A DNA stretch of 64,000 nucleotides from Puccinia triticina (taxonomy: Eukaryota; Basidiomycota; Pucciniomycetes; Pucciniales; Pucciniaceae), in the NCBI RefSeq assembly GCF_026914185.1, contig NC_070569.1, positions 5,270,001-5,334,000 on the forward strand, given 5' to 3'. The position numbers were made by a program, and so were the translations under genes. Within the stretch, counting starts at the first letter, position 1, and the number at the start of each line of letters is the position of its first letter. This document shows positions 42,067 through 53,556 of this stretch, one piece after another. The notes under the pieces were generated by a model. That model saw nothing but the letters and a program-made list of their open reading frames with translations, was not told the origin of the DNA and did not search any database.

Positions 42067-43197
42067 TCAGCCCCCGGCTACACAAGGTGTCCCTGAGGTG
42101 TGCTAATGCCGGGAAGCTCAACATATGTTTTAAAGAGTGTATTTCTACGGCAGAAAAAATTTGGTGCCATTTGGAGCACTGTAGATAAGGTTTCGTGGGA
42201 TTTCCTTACTAGGAAATCCACCAAATCAGCCCCCGGCTACACAAGGTGTTCCTGATGTGTAATACCTACTTGTAGCTCAACATATGTTTTAAAAAGTGTA
42301 TTCTTATGGCAGAAAATATTTGGGGCCATTTGGAGCACTGTAGATAAGGTTTCGTGGGATTTCCTTACTAGGAAATCCGCCAAATCAGCCCCCGGCTACA
42401 CAAGGTGTTCCTGATGTGTAATACCTACTTGTAGCTCAAAATATGTTTTTAAAAGTGTATTCTTATGACAGAAAAAAATTGGGGCCATTTGGAGCACTGT
42501 AGATAAGGTTTCGCGGGATTTCCTTAGTAGGAAATCAGCCAAATCAGCCCCCGGCTACACAAGGTGTCCCTGAGGAGTACTAATGCCATGAAGCTTACCA
42601 TATGTTTTAAAGAGTGTAATCTCATAGCCAAAAAAATTTGGGGCCATTTGGAGCACTGTAGATAAGGTTTCGCGGGATTTCCTTAGTAGGAAATCAGCCA
42701 AATCCGCCCCCGGCTACACAGGGTCTCCCTGAGGATTACTAATGCCGTGAAGCTTACCATATGTTTTAAAGAGTGTAATCTTATAGCCAAAAAATTTGGG
42801 GCCATTTAGAGCACCGTAGATAAGGTTTTGGGGGTTTGCCTTAGTAGGAAATCCGCCAAATCGGCCCCCGGTTACACAGGGTCTCCCTGAGGAGTATTAA
42901 TGCCGTGAAGCTCACAATATTCTCTAAAGAGTGTATTTATATTGCTGTAAATTGTTTAGGGAGTTTGGGTACAACAGTGACAAGATATAATTTTTTTTGT
43001 ATATTCCGTCATTTTTTGTTAAATTAATGTATCGACTCCCATCCTCGGGAGGGGAATTAATTAATCAACTCCCAAAATGCTTTTGGGGCCGCGCGAGGTC
43101 GCGCGGACCCAGGGGAGACGTCCCGAGACGGTCCGCGCGACGTAAACGACTTTTGGGAGTCGATTTATTAATTCCTGGGAGTCAATTTTTCAACTCC
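42067..43197. repeat. half of a foldback element related to 12062-13969
   Basis: Five to six ~157-bp units with CAGCCCCCGGCTACACAAGG and GGAAATCCGCCAAATCAGCC match the inverted half of the element at 13190-13740. The right end is GC-rich (CGGTCCGCGCGACGTAAACG) and finishes GGGAGTCAATTTTTCAACTC at 43172-43197, almost the same as the MULE terminus. The left half is absent; the sequence starts abruptly at the minisatellite. Confidence 0.85.
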
Positions 43198-43253
43198 CTA
43201 CATTAATTATGTACCTTTTATTTCAATGTACTATTATTATGTATTTACTACAT
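43198..43253 (+). repeat. second copy of the SINE-like tail
   Basis: CATTAATTATGTACCTTTTA and following ATTATTATGTATTTACTACATA match the reverse complement of 23057-23110. The tRNA-like head is missing because the foldback element ends here. Confidence 0.8.
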
Positions 43254-43388
43254 ATTTCACACTCTTTTGAGTATGTGATTAACCTTATTTCACATTGATT
43301 ACATATTTGTTCATACAGAGAGAGATAATCTTATCTCTCTATGTATATATCCTGATTAATCACAATATATGTACAAATGGGGATATTA

Positions 43389-44361
43389 GAGCATCTCCAC
43401 CGCGCGGGACTATCTGAGGGACTAAATCCCCAACTCGCGCGACTGCGGCACAGTTTTAGTCCCCCGCCCAAAGACTTTTTCACACCGCAGAGTCCCTAAG
43501 ATAGGACCTCCAGGTTGTGAAAGGGAATGCCCCCAATCCCCCTGCATCACCGCATCACCGGTTGTCAAGAAGAGTACACCTCTCAATGGTCGGTCCGGCC
43601 ATCAAGAGGTGTACGCAGACCGGTCATTGATCACAGACCGGCCATCGGTTGCCAACCGGTCATCAGTCTCCGACCGGTCATCAGTCGCCGACCGGTCATT
43701 GGTCGCCGACCTGTCATTGATTGCCAACTGGTCATTGATTGCCAACTGGTCATTGATTGCAGAACGGTCGGTAATACTAATAATCAGTCATTGATTGCAG
43801 ACCAGTCCTCAATCACAGGCTGGTCATTGATTGCAGACCCGTTGTTGATTTTAGATCGGTCATTGATGGCTTGATGTCCGGTGGTCCCGGTCATCAGGAG
43901 TGCATTATGTTGTGCACTTGATGACCGGATCATGCATTTAGCGGGGTTCTGTCGATGGCCGGGACTGACCAGCCACTCCCAGGAGTGTACATGTATTCAT
44001 CTCGATGGTCTGGGCCAACCATTGAGAGAATGTGGCGTTGATTTGTTGGTTTGCTCTTGATCGGGCTGGTATGGCCCATCCAGTTTATGATATATATGTG
44101 TGTACATCGAGGTGAGTGGGGGATATCGGGGGTTGTGTACGGAAGGGAGTGGAGTATCACCAGAAGGTGTCTGTGTGATGTGTGAATTTGAGGGACTATG
44201 TGGGGAGCTATGCTGTCCTAGATTTGGGACTGGTATAGGGCCCCAATGGGTTTTTCCTAGTTTAGGACCTCCTTTAGGGCCTCCGGTGGAGGGACTAAAC
44301 TGTGTTTGGGGGACTAAATTTGGTATAGTCCCCTGACTTAGGGCCCGCGGTGGAGATGCTC
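43389..44361. mobile_element. MITE with TTA target duplication (PIF/Harbinger-like ends)
   Basis: Starts GAGCATCTCCACCGCG and ends with its inverse CGCGGTGGAGATGCTC; TTA is present on both sides (43386-43388 and 44362-44364). Both ends continue with GGGACTA-type sequence. GAGCATCTCCA ends with a TTA/TAA duplication are typical of PIF/Harbinger MITEs. At 973 bp it has no transposase. The interior carries a CCGGTCAT minisatellite. Confidence 0.85.
43556..43960. repeat. GACCGGTCATTGATTGC minisatellite inside the MITE
   Basis: About 15 imperfect units of 20-22 bp with core CCGGTCATYGGTYGCC or CTGGTCATTGATTGC. Two flanking segments (TCAAGAGGTGTACGCAGACC and similar) are inverted. The core is shared with the array at 21290-22385. 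Confidence 0.85.
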
Positions 44362-44364
44362 TTA

Positions 44365-45079
44365 CATACTCATTTATGTAAATCCCCCTTCTGAATTCCG
44401 TGATCAATCCTCTCCTTGGAGTTAAGGATCCCTCAGGTCCTTGACTCGAAGGATGGAGCTGATCCCTGTAATATAAAAGGGGAGGTCTCTCACCTGTAGA
44501 GATTCTTCCCCCAAGATTATTACACATACAAACCTGATTACCTTACTTATATTACAAGTGAGTGGGGTTTTAGTTATAATCTACTGACCTTTTCCTTTTA
44601 CAGCTTCTATCCTCTTTGTTTATTTTCCCCTAGGTACAGGTGGGTGTTATAACACCTGTATCCTAGAAGACAAGAAGCTCATTCCTTGTGTAGCCACAGC
44701 GCTAGGCTCAAGTAATCTCGCCGTGTCCCCTTGGTACATAAGGGTGCTAGCCCCTCCGCTTTGTAGCGTCAAGGCGTGGTTTCTTCCCATTGGCCTTAAC
44801 AGGTTATAGTGTGGCAGTATTATTCCGCTGGCGGCTATTCTAACCGCTACAGTGTGTGTAAAACCCATCAACTCCGTGTCACCTAAGAGACCGGAGCTGA
44901 CAATCCATGAGTTCCAGTAAAGTCCTACTCCTACTGTTCTGCTAAGTCCGCGGGTCCGGAGCGTGGCTTGAACCCCCATTCCCTTGTCCCCATGACAAGT
45001 CCCAAGTCCCGCAGCTTTTCTCGGTTTTTGACTTTCCATGTGCTTTGTAAGCAGTACATTCAAGGTTCCACTCAGCCTA
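44365..45079. other. LTR-like or promoter-like sequence, no gene
   Basis: AATATAAAAGGGGAGG near 44471 is a TATA-like promoter followed by pyrimidine-rich sequence. TACAGGTG/CACCTGTA near 44636-44665 forms a hairpin. The MITE interrupts this unit, since AT-rich sequence of similar character lies on its left. A 176-codon open frame on the minus strand (44647-45177) has no recognisable content. Confidence 0.4.
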
Positions 45080-45439
45080 CATACAGCAATGTCAGAAAAG
45101 CTTGCCAAATCTTGTGGCTGAAATGACTTCTGCATTTCAGCCACAGGCCTGTACAGCTTCACTGTACAGGCAGACAAAACCCGTTTGGGCAGCTGGTTTC
45201 ACTTGATATGGGTGCCGGACCGGGCGAGGGGCGAGGGAGGCAGGGGCGGCGAAGGGCCGGATTGAAGTAAAATCGCTCCAGGAATCCAATGGTGGGGCCC
45301 TCAAGGCCCCAAAGTGGAAAACAAAGAAACTGGGTTTTTTCTTCTGATGGCATTCCTGACGTACAGGAGCCATGCAGGCCTTGAGGCTGAAGTCAGCGGT
45401 CCAAAAGCTGGCCGCAAGCTTTTCTGACATTGCTGTATG
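45080..45439. repeat. 360-bp hairpin element with 26-bp perfect inverted ends
   Basis: CATACAGCAATGTCAGAAAA at 45080 and its inverse ending at 45439 are perfectly complementary over 26 bp. Inside are two smaller hairpins (TGGCTGAAATG/CATTTCAGCCA and CCTGTACAG/CTGTACAGG). No clear target duplication. Probably a MITE. Confidence 0.75.
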
Positions 45440-45612
45440 AGAAGCATAAGCAAACATGCTTATCCTATGATTGGATATTTAGACTGAGCATTTGCTCAGC
45501 CGCCTAACTGCATTTCCGCTTGTGCTGCGGTGAGCGGACATTCTACGCCGCTAGCCTATATAAATTGCCACACCGGTTGGTATCAGGTGGTAGCATTTCA
45601 ACTAATCCAACA

Positions 45613-47556
45613 TTATAACATTGCCTTTATTTCTTTCAATCTTGGCCTTTGTGTTTTCATCTTTTTCATCTGATTTGTCTTGAATCTGTGTAACATTCCG
45701 CTCTCAATCTCACCAATTTTTGCATAATAGGCCACTGCCATCCTGCGAGTGATCAATGATTCACAGAGCTGGCAATATCTAACTGAAATATAATCTTGTC
45801 CAAAATTTAATGATTGCTCCACTTCTACCATTGTTGCTGATTGATGAAGATGGCCGGCAGCAAAAGAAACTAGAAGATAAAAGTATAACCCGATGTGGAC
45901 AGCACAAAATATTGAGGGCCACTTCTAGCAGAACACTGATTATTCCCTGCAAAGATTTGTTTTATCCACCATTTAAGGGGTTTACAGGTTGTACAGCATC
46001 TATCAAAGTCAATCCCCCAGCCAGCCACATGTTGAGTGGATTGGTTGCTGTCTGCCCTGAGAGTGCTAGGGAAGCATTCATTAAGCCTGCAACTACATTC
46101 ATCAGAGGCTGTTGTGAAAAATGTTAGCAAGGCTGATAAAGCAAGAGAAAACAAGAGATCTTATTGGAGCCATCTGATTCTCACTTGCCTTTGATTGGGT
46201 ATTAGGCTCTTTTTCAGTGACTTCTGGAGTTTGAGGCTTGTTGTGATATTCTCACATATCTTGGGTAAGCTTGATCAACCAATCCAATGGAATTCCACTT
46301 TGAAAGCTTGAAATACTCATCCTTAAATTACCGTTGGAGAACTATGCAATCACAAGTTAGTTTTTGTGTACATGTGAAAGAAGAGAAAATAAAAGAAAAA
46401 CACACCTGTAGCAACTTGGTACAACTGTGAACATTCCATAAGCTTGTAATACTTGTTGGTTGATTGCAGGCCTGCACAGCAGGCATTCCTTAATGCCAGT
46501 GGGTAGTCCTCTTGCTTGTCAGAAATTGCAGTGGATAGATGTGTTGTGATTTTTTGGATAAACACCACAATGTTTGCTAACAAACAACTGCCCTGATTTG
46601 AAACTTGAAGTGTGATTTCATAGAATGGTTGAAGAATTTTGGCCAGGTCAAGCGCAAGGTCAAGATTGGTCTGTTTGATTTGATATTTTTGAGGAAGACC
46701 ATAGTGCTTGTCTTTCTGCAACTCAAGAATTTGAGATGGAGAAAGATTTCTATTGTACAAAGAACGGAACAAGAAAGATACTCAAATGGCTGCTGAACAG
46801 CGTAAGATACTCAACAGTTGAGCAAAGGTGGAATTCTACCAGTTCATCAAATCCCATTTAATGTTGTGGAGCTTTCCTACATTGTGACCATTGAAGAGCT
46901 CCACAAAGAGCACTTTTGAATTCAGAGACTTGTTCAGCTTGCGTAAAACCAATTTGAACTGTTTTTTTTTTTTGAATGGTACATTTTCAAAAACAAGAAT
47001 TATTCCTGCATAGCGGAAGAGGCAGGTTTAATACCTTAGTGAATTTTTCTTTGCAATATCCGGAAGTATATTGGTACATTCTATCCTCATCACTCATCCC
47101 ATAAAAAATTTCTCTCTCCAGTAAAATCTTATCATCATCTAGCAGCTCAGTCTCCAGCAAGTTGTTATTCTTGTTTTTGTATCCAGAATCTTCAACTCCA
47201 GTATCCCTATAATTTTTTGGCATAAACAATTTGCTGAAAATGAAGTCTTTAAGCAAGCTACAAGGTACCACATACAAATTAATTTGATCTTCTGTATTTA
47301 CTTCATAGTCTTAATAATCAGTAGGATTGTTTGCTGTTGCCTTTATAACATTCTTGTTCTTTTTATACCTTACAAACAGTTGCAAGATGACTTGCACAAT
47401 CAAATTCATGATATGTGTGACACAACAAATCCAATGTGCCTCACCCTTAATGTGATGCCACTTGCATTTGTTGATTTGCTCTATCATTGTCTGATTTTTT
47501 TGAGGCATTATCTCCAACAGAGATTCCACAAAATTCTCAGAAAATTTCTGCAGCAT
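45613..47556 (-). pseudogene. second hAT transposase (hAT-2), C-terminal two thirds, degenerate
   Basis: In transcription order: KCKWHHIKGEAHWICCVTHI and MNLIVQVILQLF (~47460-47380); an acidic segment with DTGVEDSGYKNKNNN (~47200); the helical block LANIVVFIQKITTHLSTAIS and ALRNACCAGLQSTNKYYKL (~46590-46440); and the hATC block LNFGQDYISVRYCQLCESLI (~45800), ending about 45613. These blocks correspond one to one to those of hAT-1 but are clearly diverged from them. Stops and frameshifts separate all of them. The left terminus may lie near 45550 but was not resolved. Confidence 0.75.
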
Positions 47557-49624
47557 TTTGCTTATCCCAAGGTTGAGGTACCAATGTGAGCCTTAAGCTC
47601 TGGAACCTCATCGGAAAAACAAATTGGCTCAGGAGTGCCTCTATTTATACCCAAATCCTCACGGCCAATTGCTTTTTGTTCTGTTCCTCGCTTCTCCTTC
47701 TGCCTGGCAACAAAGACATCCTCCACTCCCAAAACCGGACTATTTTCTCAATCCTGTCCGCCTCTCAGTCATGCAACAACTGAAAATTGTTCCAATACCT
47801 AAGTCGGACAAATAAATTTGCCCAAAATTGCTTTGCCTGCGTTATTGTTCCATGTTCTCTATTCTGCGTGCTCAAATTACCTCACCTGACCTCCACGCAA
47901 ACCTGCGCTGCAATTCCGCCGCCCACTCATGTCACATGTGACCCCAAGCCGGTTACACTGAGTACAATTCCAGTACATAAATGAAAATTGATTTACATTC
48001 CGGTTGCATGATCTCAAGGCCCTGTACCATTTTCCTAGCACTACCTGAATTATCTGCTTGGATCGGCCGGTCCAACGAGTCCTTGGATTGGCCGATCCAA
48101 CGAGTCCTTGGAACGGCGTGTCCGAGCAGTTCTTGCACATGGCCGCCCAACAAGCTGTCAAAGAGGCTTGTCCAAGCAGTCACCAGGCGGGCCCATCTGC
48201 TCGGAGAGGAAGTCCAACCTCTTGCTGGAGAGCCATGTCCAAAAACTGCTTGGACATGCCGGTCTGAGGACTTGTTGGAACTGCCGTTCCAAGAATTTAA
48301 TTGTTGCAGTGTAGCCCCTATTCCAGTAATTAGAATGGAATCATATCGCGGCTCCATGGTCACCAGTCTCTGTTCCTATTATGGCTATTTTTGTGATCCT
48401 GCGATGGCTCGTGATGACACATCTTCCTCCGCACTAGCCCACTGAATGAGACTTGCGCATGTAGGCTGTAGCATTAAGCAACCATGGCAAACAGTATAAA
48501 CCATAAAACAGATAGTACCTGGCCTAATTCCGGTAACTGAAATTGGATTTCTTATCCCAGTTGTATGGCCACAAGTGTCTTGCCACCAATTTATCCAAAG
48601 CCGTGCTTTCCATGTTCAGATGGCTTTGGAACAAATGTTAACTAGAAAAAACCTAATAGCCATTTCCGGCCAATCCACACCCCGCACAGTAATGCGTGTC
48701 ACGCAACCGGCTTCACTGAAACCGACGTCTCCATCGCCTACCAGAAATAGTATGTATTTATATTCACGGAGGTACACCTTGCACATCTATACCCCTGGTG
48801 CACTACCCATCTTGTGATGTAACAAACACATTCAAGTAACGTCTCCCCAAGTTTGCCTCATCATATTCGGGGGCATACCTGGTCCAAGAACAACCCTCTC
48901 ATCCCAGGGCTGCGTGTGTAGTTGATGCAAAGCATCTACAATATTTAACACTGTGAGGTTTAGATGAGATCCTAATCCTGTGCCTCGGAGCAACCTTTCC
49001 CAATGCTCAATTGTTTCTTGACCCGCGCAGCGGACAAGCAGATGATGTAGATCCCAGAAACGCTGAGGGCGAGGCAACTCTGGAAATCACCCCAACGCCT
49101 ATACAAAGTCAATTCTCAGATGTTTCCCTTATGTCAGCCTGAGACAAAATCTACAATATAAAAGTTCATAGCTCCTTTCCAGAATGACAATATTGGGACT
49201 CTCATGCTCTGTGTTCCTGCCAGACAATTGTCACAGACGGCGACTCAAGAATTTCAACCCTAATCTCCGGCCTACTTGGCTAATTCCAAGCCCAAGGAGC
49301 CCATTGACATACCAGCTGGTCCGAAAAGTCCCCACTGGCTTCTTTATTCACGTATGTCATGCCCTAACATGTCACCTGATTCTTGATGCTGCTGACATCC
49401 ACAGCGTCCAGGGCAATAACATTTTCACTAGAACTGAAAATCAATAACCTCACCACTTGGCCCTGGGTATGGCGGAGGCTGTTCACATCAATCGTTTTTT
49501 AGTGCAGATTTGCCTTGAGCATTGCACACCATGGATATTCAAGCATCTGAGTACTTACAAGTAGGATAGAGAACAAGAAGGAGATATTGATAAAATCAGC
49601 TAATCAGAGAGAAGTGAGAAAATA
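47557..49624. other. non-coding insertion with short palindromic repeats
   Basis: At 48055-48300 TCCAACGAGTCCTTGGA and variants (TCCAAGCAGT, AACTGCTTGGA) recur in direct and inverted order, including a 28-bp tandem pair at 48062-48117. The frames across it on both strands are by-products. No other feature was found; AT- and GC-balanced sequence continues to the microsatellite. Confidence 0.6.
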
Positions 49625-49813
49625 GAAAAAAGAAAAAAGAAAAAAGAAAAAAGAAAAAAGAAAAAAGAAAAAAGAAAAAAGAAAAAAGAAAAAAGAAAAA
49701 AGAAAAAAGAAAAAAGAAAAAAGAAAAAAGAAAAAAGAAAAAAGAAAAAAGAAAAAAGAAAAAAGAAAAAAGAAAAAAGAAAAAAGAAAAAAGAAAAAAG
49801 AAAAAAGAAAAAA
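49625..49813 (+). repeat. (GAAAAAA)27 microsatellite
   Basis: 189 bp of perfect heptanucleotide repeat, 27 units without interruption. Confidence 0.98.
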
Positions 49814-51469
49814 CAGGGGAAATTGAATAGATTAAAAATCCTTAATTACATTGGCAACTACTTTTTTTGTGCAGCATTTCCCCTTGATCGGGTCTGTGAA
49901 AGCTGAGCAAAAAAAAGAGTTATTGATGTAATTAATGATTTTTAATGTAAGGCACTGACTGGGAGGACAACAATTACGGCAGATCAGCCAGTCAATACCT
50001 CCCAGCGGTCTGACCGTGACACAACTCCTTCATTGGCTCCTTTTATATTCGGCGCGCCCCAAGTTTTCCTCCTGGAGCCAGACAAATATCCAGCTGAACG
50101 CGCCATCATTTCCAAATGCAGGTCGCTAAAAGTCGTCCGGACATTTCGACAAAACCATGGTAAAGCGCAACATTTCCGTATATCACATTTCCAAAATCAT
50201 CATCAGAAATGTGAATTTACTCCAAAAGCAGGGCAAAGCTTGGGTCCGTTAGCGGCAGTAGAGACCAGTCCGTTTCCAAATACGGCCAAACACAATCCAA
50301 AACCGTCAGATTGGGCATGTTCCTCAGCTTTGATCCATTACTTTTTCAGTAAAAAATGGTCAATTTTTATATTCTCCAGATTTTGCAAAGCCCTCACATT
50401 CTCGACCATACCCCAACTTCACCATTCCTGACACCAAAAAAGGATACACCCGTCTGCAACCCATTGGAAAAGGAATCATCATCTAACCATCGGCCAACGC
50501 ATCTCCCAAAGTCCCAGTCAATACATCTCAGCGGCCTTACCAGTTCCTTCGTTGAATAGGGAGCTCTTTTCCATTTGGGGGGCTGCAACTCATGATTGGA
50601 GCAGGACTTTGCCTTTTGCTATTTGTGAAAAGCAATTTCGTCACATAGTCACATATGCAAGTTACCACCGCGCTTAATTGCACCTGTCAAACAGGTAGTC
50701 TGTTTTGGCTCGCTCTGCTTTTACAAAACTGCATTTGGAAAAATAAATGTTGTCCAAAAATTCAAGTGAAGCTGTTCACGTTAAACCAAATGCGACTTTT
50801 GCACCGCTTTGAAATAAACATCTACAACATGCTCCAGAGCTTCCACTCCCTCTCCACCCACCATCCTTCAACCCGTGTGATTGACTCAAGCTTTGTCTAT
50901 CAATCCAAACCCATGTATGTCACCAACCAACCTGAGCTCCTCAACATGGCTTGTGATGTTTGTCTATCCATATCATCTCCTTAAGAGCGAGAGAAAGTGA
51001 AAAAAGAGTGCGTGCCCTGATTTGATCATTTGTCTCCCTTTAGATATCCATTTCACTATTGCTGCACAAAGTCTTAATACTCATCAAAGGAATTGAGGCT
51101 GATTAAGGCAGGATCCTCGAAAATATGCCGCAAACGGCTTGCGTCCGATTGTCATTAACATCATATTGTAAAACTCTGACATCGCCCGGCAAGAAAACCT
51201 GACAATCCCTCACATCGGCATCGTCGAACGGAAATTTGTATTAGACCCTCTCACTGAGTCTGTCAATCCATCCTTTCCATCACCACCACCACCATCATCA
51301 TCATTTTTCTTCCTCATCTAACTAATGATCTTGTCAATCAACTTGACACAGGTTGTAAAGTTGTTTTGTTCATTTCAGTGGGGCCAGGAAAATGATCCAT
51401 CCAGAGACACAGAAGCTAATCAAAACAATACTGGCTTATCTGAAGCGAAATGTTAGCACATCGACAGAG
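49814..51469. other. non-coding with diverged dispersed repeats
   Basis: AGTCAATACCTCCCAGCGG near 49992 and AGTCAATACATCTCAGCGG near 50517 are degenerate direct repeats, each followed by CTCCTT/TTCCTT and GGCTCC/GGGAGC. A segment around 50695-50820 (GGCTCGCTCTGCTTT, GCATTTGGAAAAATAAATG) recurs, diverged, at 51908-52025 and partly at 52070. The reading frame 50655-50984 has no recognisable content. A CACCACCACCACCATCATCAT run lies at about 51284. Confidence 0.5.
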
Positions 51470-51860
51470 ATGGCCAGCGGTGGTAGGAAGACAAATTTGA
51501 CCGCGGCGGGCTGTTGGCCCTTGGATCTGAGCAGCCACACTCATCTGATGTCGATTGTGAACTGCACAACGGACTCGTTCTCGGGTGGAGGGGACTCCTT
51601 GATGTAGAGGATGCGGTGCGGAACTCGCTAAAGCACGCTCGCGCAAGGGCGCACCCAACCAGGTGTGACGGAGGTGTCGTTGGAGACAGACATCCAACGG
51701 ACGGTACCGGTGATCCGGGAGCTGCGTGTGTACCATCGGCCCTTTCCGCGCGGAAACGGCCGAAGCACCCGTCGCAGCGGGCGCGACAATCGTCAACAAT
51801 GTCTCCGGCGCAGAGGCCGACGAAGCCTTGCTCGCGGAGTCGCGACGGTCGCCCGCCTGA
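51470..51860 (+). pseudogene. dihydropteroate synthase (folate pathway) fragment
   Basis: Three blocks of the DHPS family occur in order but in different frames: THLMSIVNCTTDSFSGGGDS (family: pterin-binding ..NVTPDSFSDGG), then DVEDAVRNSLKHA; TRPGVTEVSLETDIQRTVPV followed by IRELR; and AETAEAPVAAGATIVNNVSG with AEADEALLAESR. Between the first and second blocks the VDVGGMS segment is deleted. At least three frameshifts and no introns. In fungi DHPS is the C-terminal domain of the trifunctional folic acid synthesis protein. The GC content is higher than the neighbours, so it is a foreign gene fragment within repeat sequence, probably captured or retrocopied. Confidence 0.8.
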
Positions 51861-52689
51861 ACATGCTCTACGTGCTGAAGCGCATGCGCGGAAATCATTA
51901 CCCGTTCAGCATGTTTGGCTCACTCTGCTTTCAAAAAGTGTATTTAAGTGGAAATGGGGTCCAAAAAATAAGTGAAGTTTTTCAAGGGGTTAATCCAAAT
52001 GTGTCTTTTGCATTGCTTTGAAATTATGTTATGTATGCCTTTATCCGTCAATAAGTAGTTCTGGGGACTTTTTATTTGACTTGCTCTGTTATTCAAGATT
52101 GCATTTGGAAAAGTGGAAATTTTGTTGGAAAAATAATTGGACCTGATCAAGATGTATCTCTGAATTTGGTACCTGCACCACAGAGCAACACCTTTGCAAT
52201 AGGAAATTCTGCTGGCACAATGTTCGAAATCACATCCACCTGATAGACAATTTTCTTTTCCGCTATTTGTTGATAAATGAAGCGCGCAATAGTCACGTGC
52301 ACTGTCATAAACTCAGACCTTGGTATTTCTATCTTTGATTCCTCTCACTTCCTTGTCTGTTTAACAGCTCTAAATTTGCACACTTGGGAAACATTCACAA
52401 TCCACAATCATCTACGCGCAACCTGTTGATGCATCATCAACATCTGTTTTTGGGCTCACTGCAAACCCAATGTTGTTAAGGGCATTCTGCGTAAGATGTG
52501 TTTAGACTTGATGAGTAATGTCCATGTAAAAAAGCCTGTAGCAGCGGTGCAGCCGCAATTTCCCTAGTTTGTCACAATTACACAGATCTGTGCAGCAAAC
52601 AGTCAATCCTAAAAAAAAGATACAACCAATCCAAAAAAAGCGGGGAAGAGTAACGTGGGGTGCTTCAATTCTTGCCTTGTTCTGCACGC
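51861..52689. other. non-coding repeat-derived sequence
   Basis: The 51905-52025 and 52070-52130 stretches are diverged copies of the repeat near 50700. Nothing else could be supported. Confidence 0.5.
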
Positions 52690-53307
52690 CAAATTTTCAA
52701 TGATGAGACAGACTATATCAGCCAGATATGCACCAGTATGACTTTGTTCTCATCTAACAAATTCAAGGGGCATTGAATCTAATTCAAAACCACTGGTACA
52801 ACCGGTGTCACCTGCAACCAAGAGATATTATATCACCACTCCTAGGATATTGTATCCATTTGGCAACTGCCAAGTATCAACACCTAAGTACATTTCACCT
52901 TTGTGCTTCCATTTTGAAACAGTTCATTTCAAAAAAAGGAAACAGTATCAAATGAAAAAGAGGACAGTTCACAGAAAAACTAACCTCAAGTGGCTGCATC
53001 AACCCCTCCTGCACCACAGTATACAGCATTGTGATATCTTTGATGTTTGCCCGCATGCAGGTAAATGTTTCAGAACAACTGGGTACATGATGGCCTGATG
53101 AGCATCTTCACAGAGAGCCAAAAACAGGCAAGCTCCTACTGCATAGATCACACAGAGCTGAGGGACCTCTGGGATCTTCAAGTTCAGCTGCAGCACAGTT
53201 GGATAAGGAGGGCATAAAATCTTACATACCTTGTGCAGAGCAATTTCACCCGTTGTAGAGGAAGAAAGTGGTAGCATTGCAAAAGTGTCCACGCCACTCC
53301 TCTGCAA
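52690..53307 (-). pseudogene. hAT transposase N-proximal fragment, probably part of hAT-2
   Basis: Reading leftward, LDSMPLEFV and QSHTGAYLADIVCLIIENLA (52790-52690) match the hAT-1 block DMPLDFIRLSQSHTGEYLA at 10900-10830. Further upstream, VGACLFLALCEDAHQAIMYP (~53140-53080) may be the preceding exon. In hAT-1 this block directly precedes the KGEPHW block; here the corresponding KGEAHW block is 5.1 kb away at 47.4 kb, so an insertion or rearrangement separates them. The assignment of the 53000-53307 part is weak. Confidence 0.6.
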
Positions 53308-53556
53308 GATAATCCCGGAGAACTCTGCTACGCAGCTCCACCAAAGTTGTAGGGCTCTGAGCGGGGTAAATAAAGTAAATCACATAAAATAATAAAGCTC
53401 TGCAAAAGTAAACTGTAAAATAAAGCTCTGCCGTGTAAAGAAGATAACTCCGCCACAAAACTCCACAAAAGCACAAGAAAACAGCTTTAAAGCAAGCACA
53501 ACCGTAACACATAAAGCAAGTCTGCATTAATGTAAAACTCCACTCCACAACGTACG

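Noticed and set aside
44647..45177. 176-codon minus-strand frame
   Set aside because: No domain, partly inside a hairpin element; not supported as a gene.
47953..48445. Frames on both strands at 48 kb
   Set aside because: Open because of short palindromic repeats; the same peptides appear in several frames.
51416..51898. 160-codon minus-strand frame
   Set aside because: Antisense of the DHPS fragment, whose motifs are on the plus strand.
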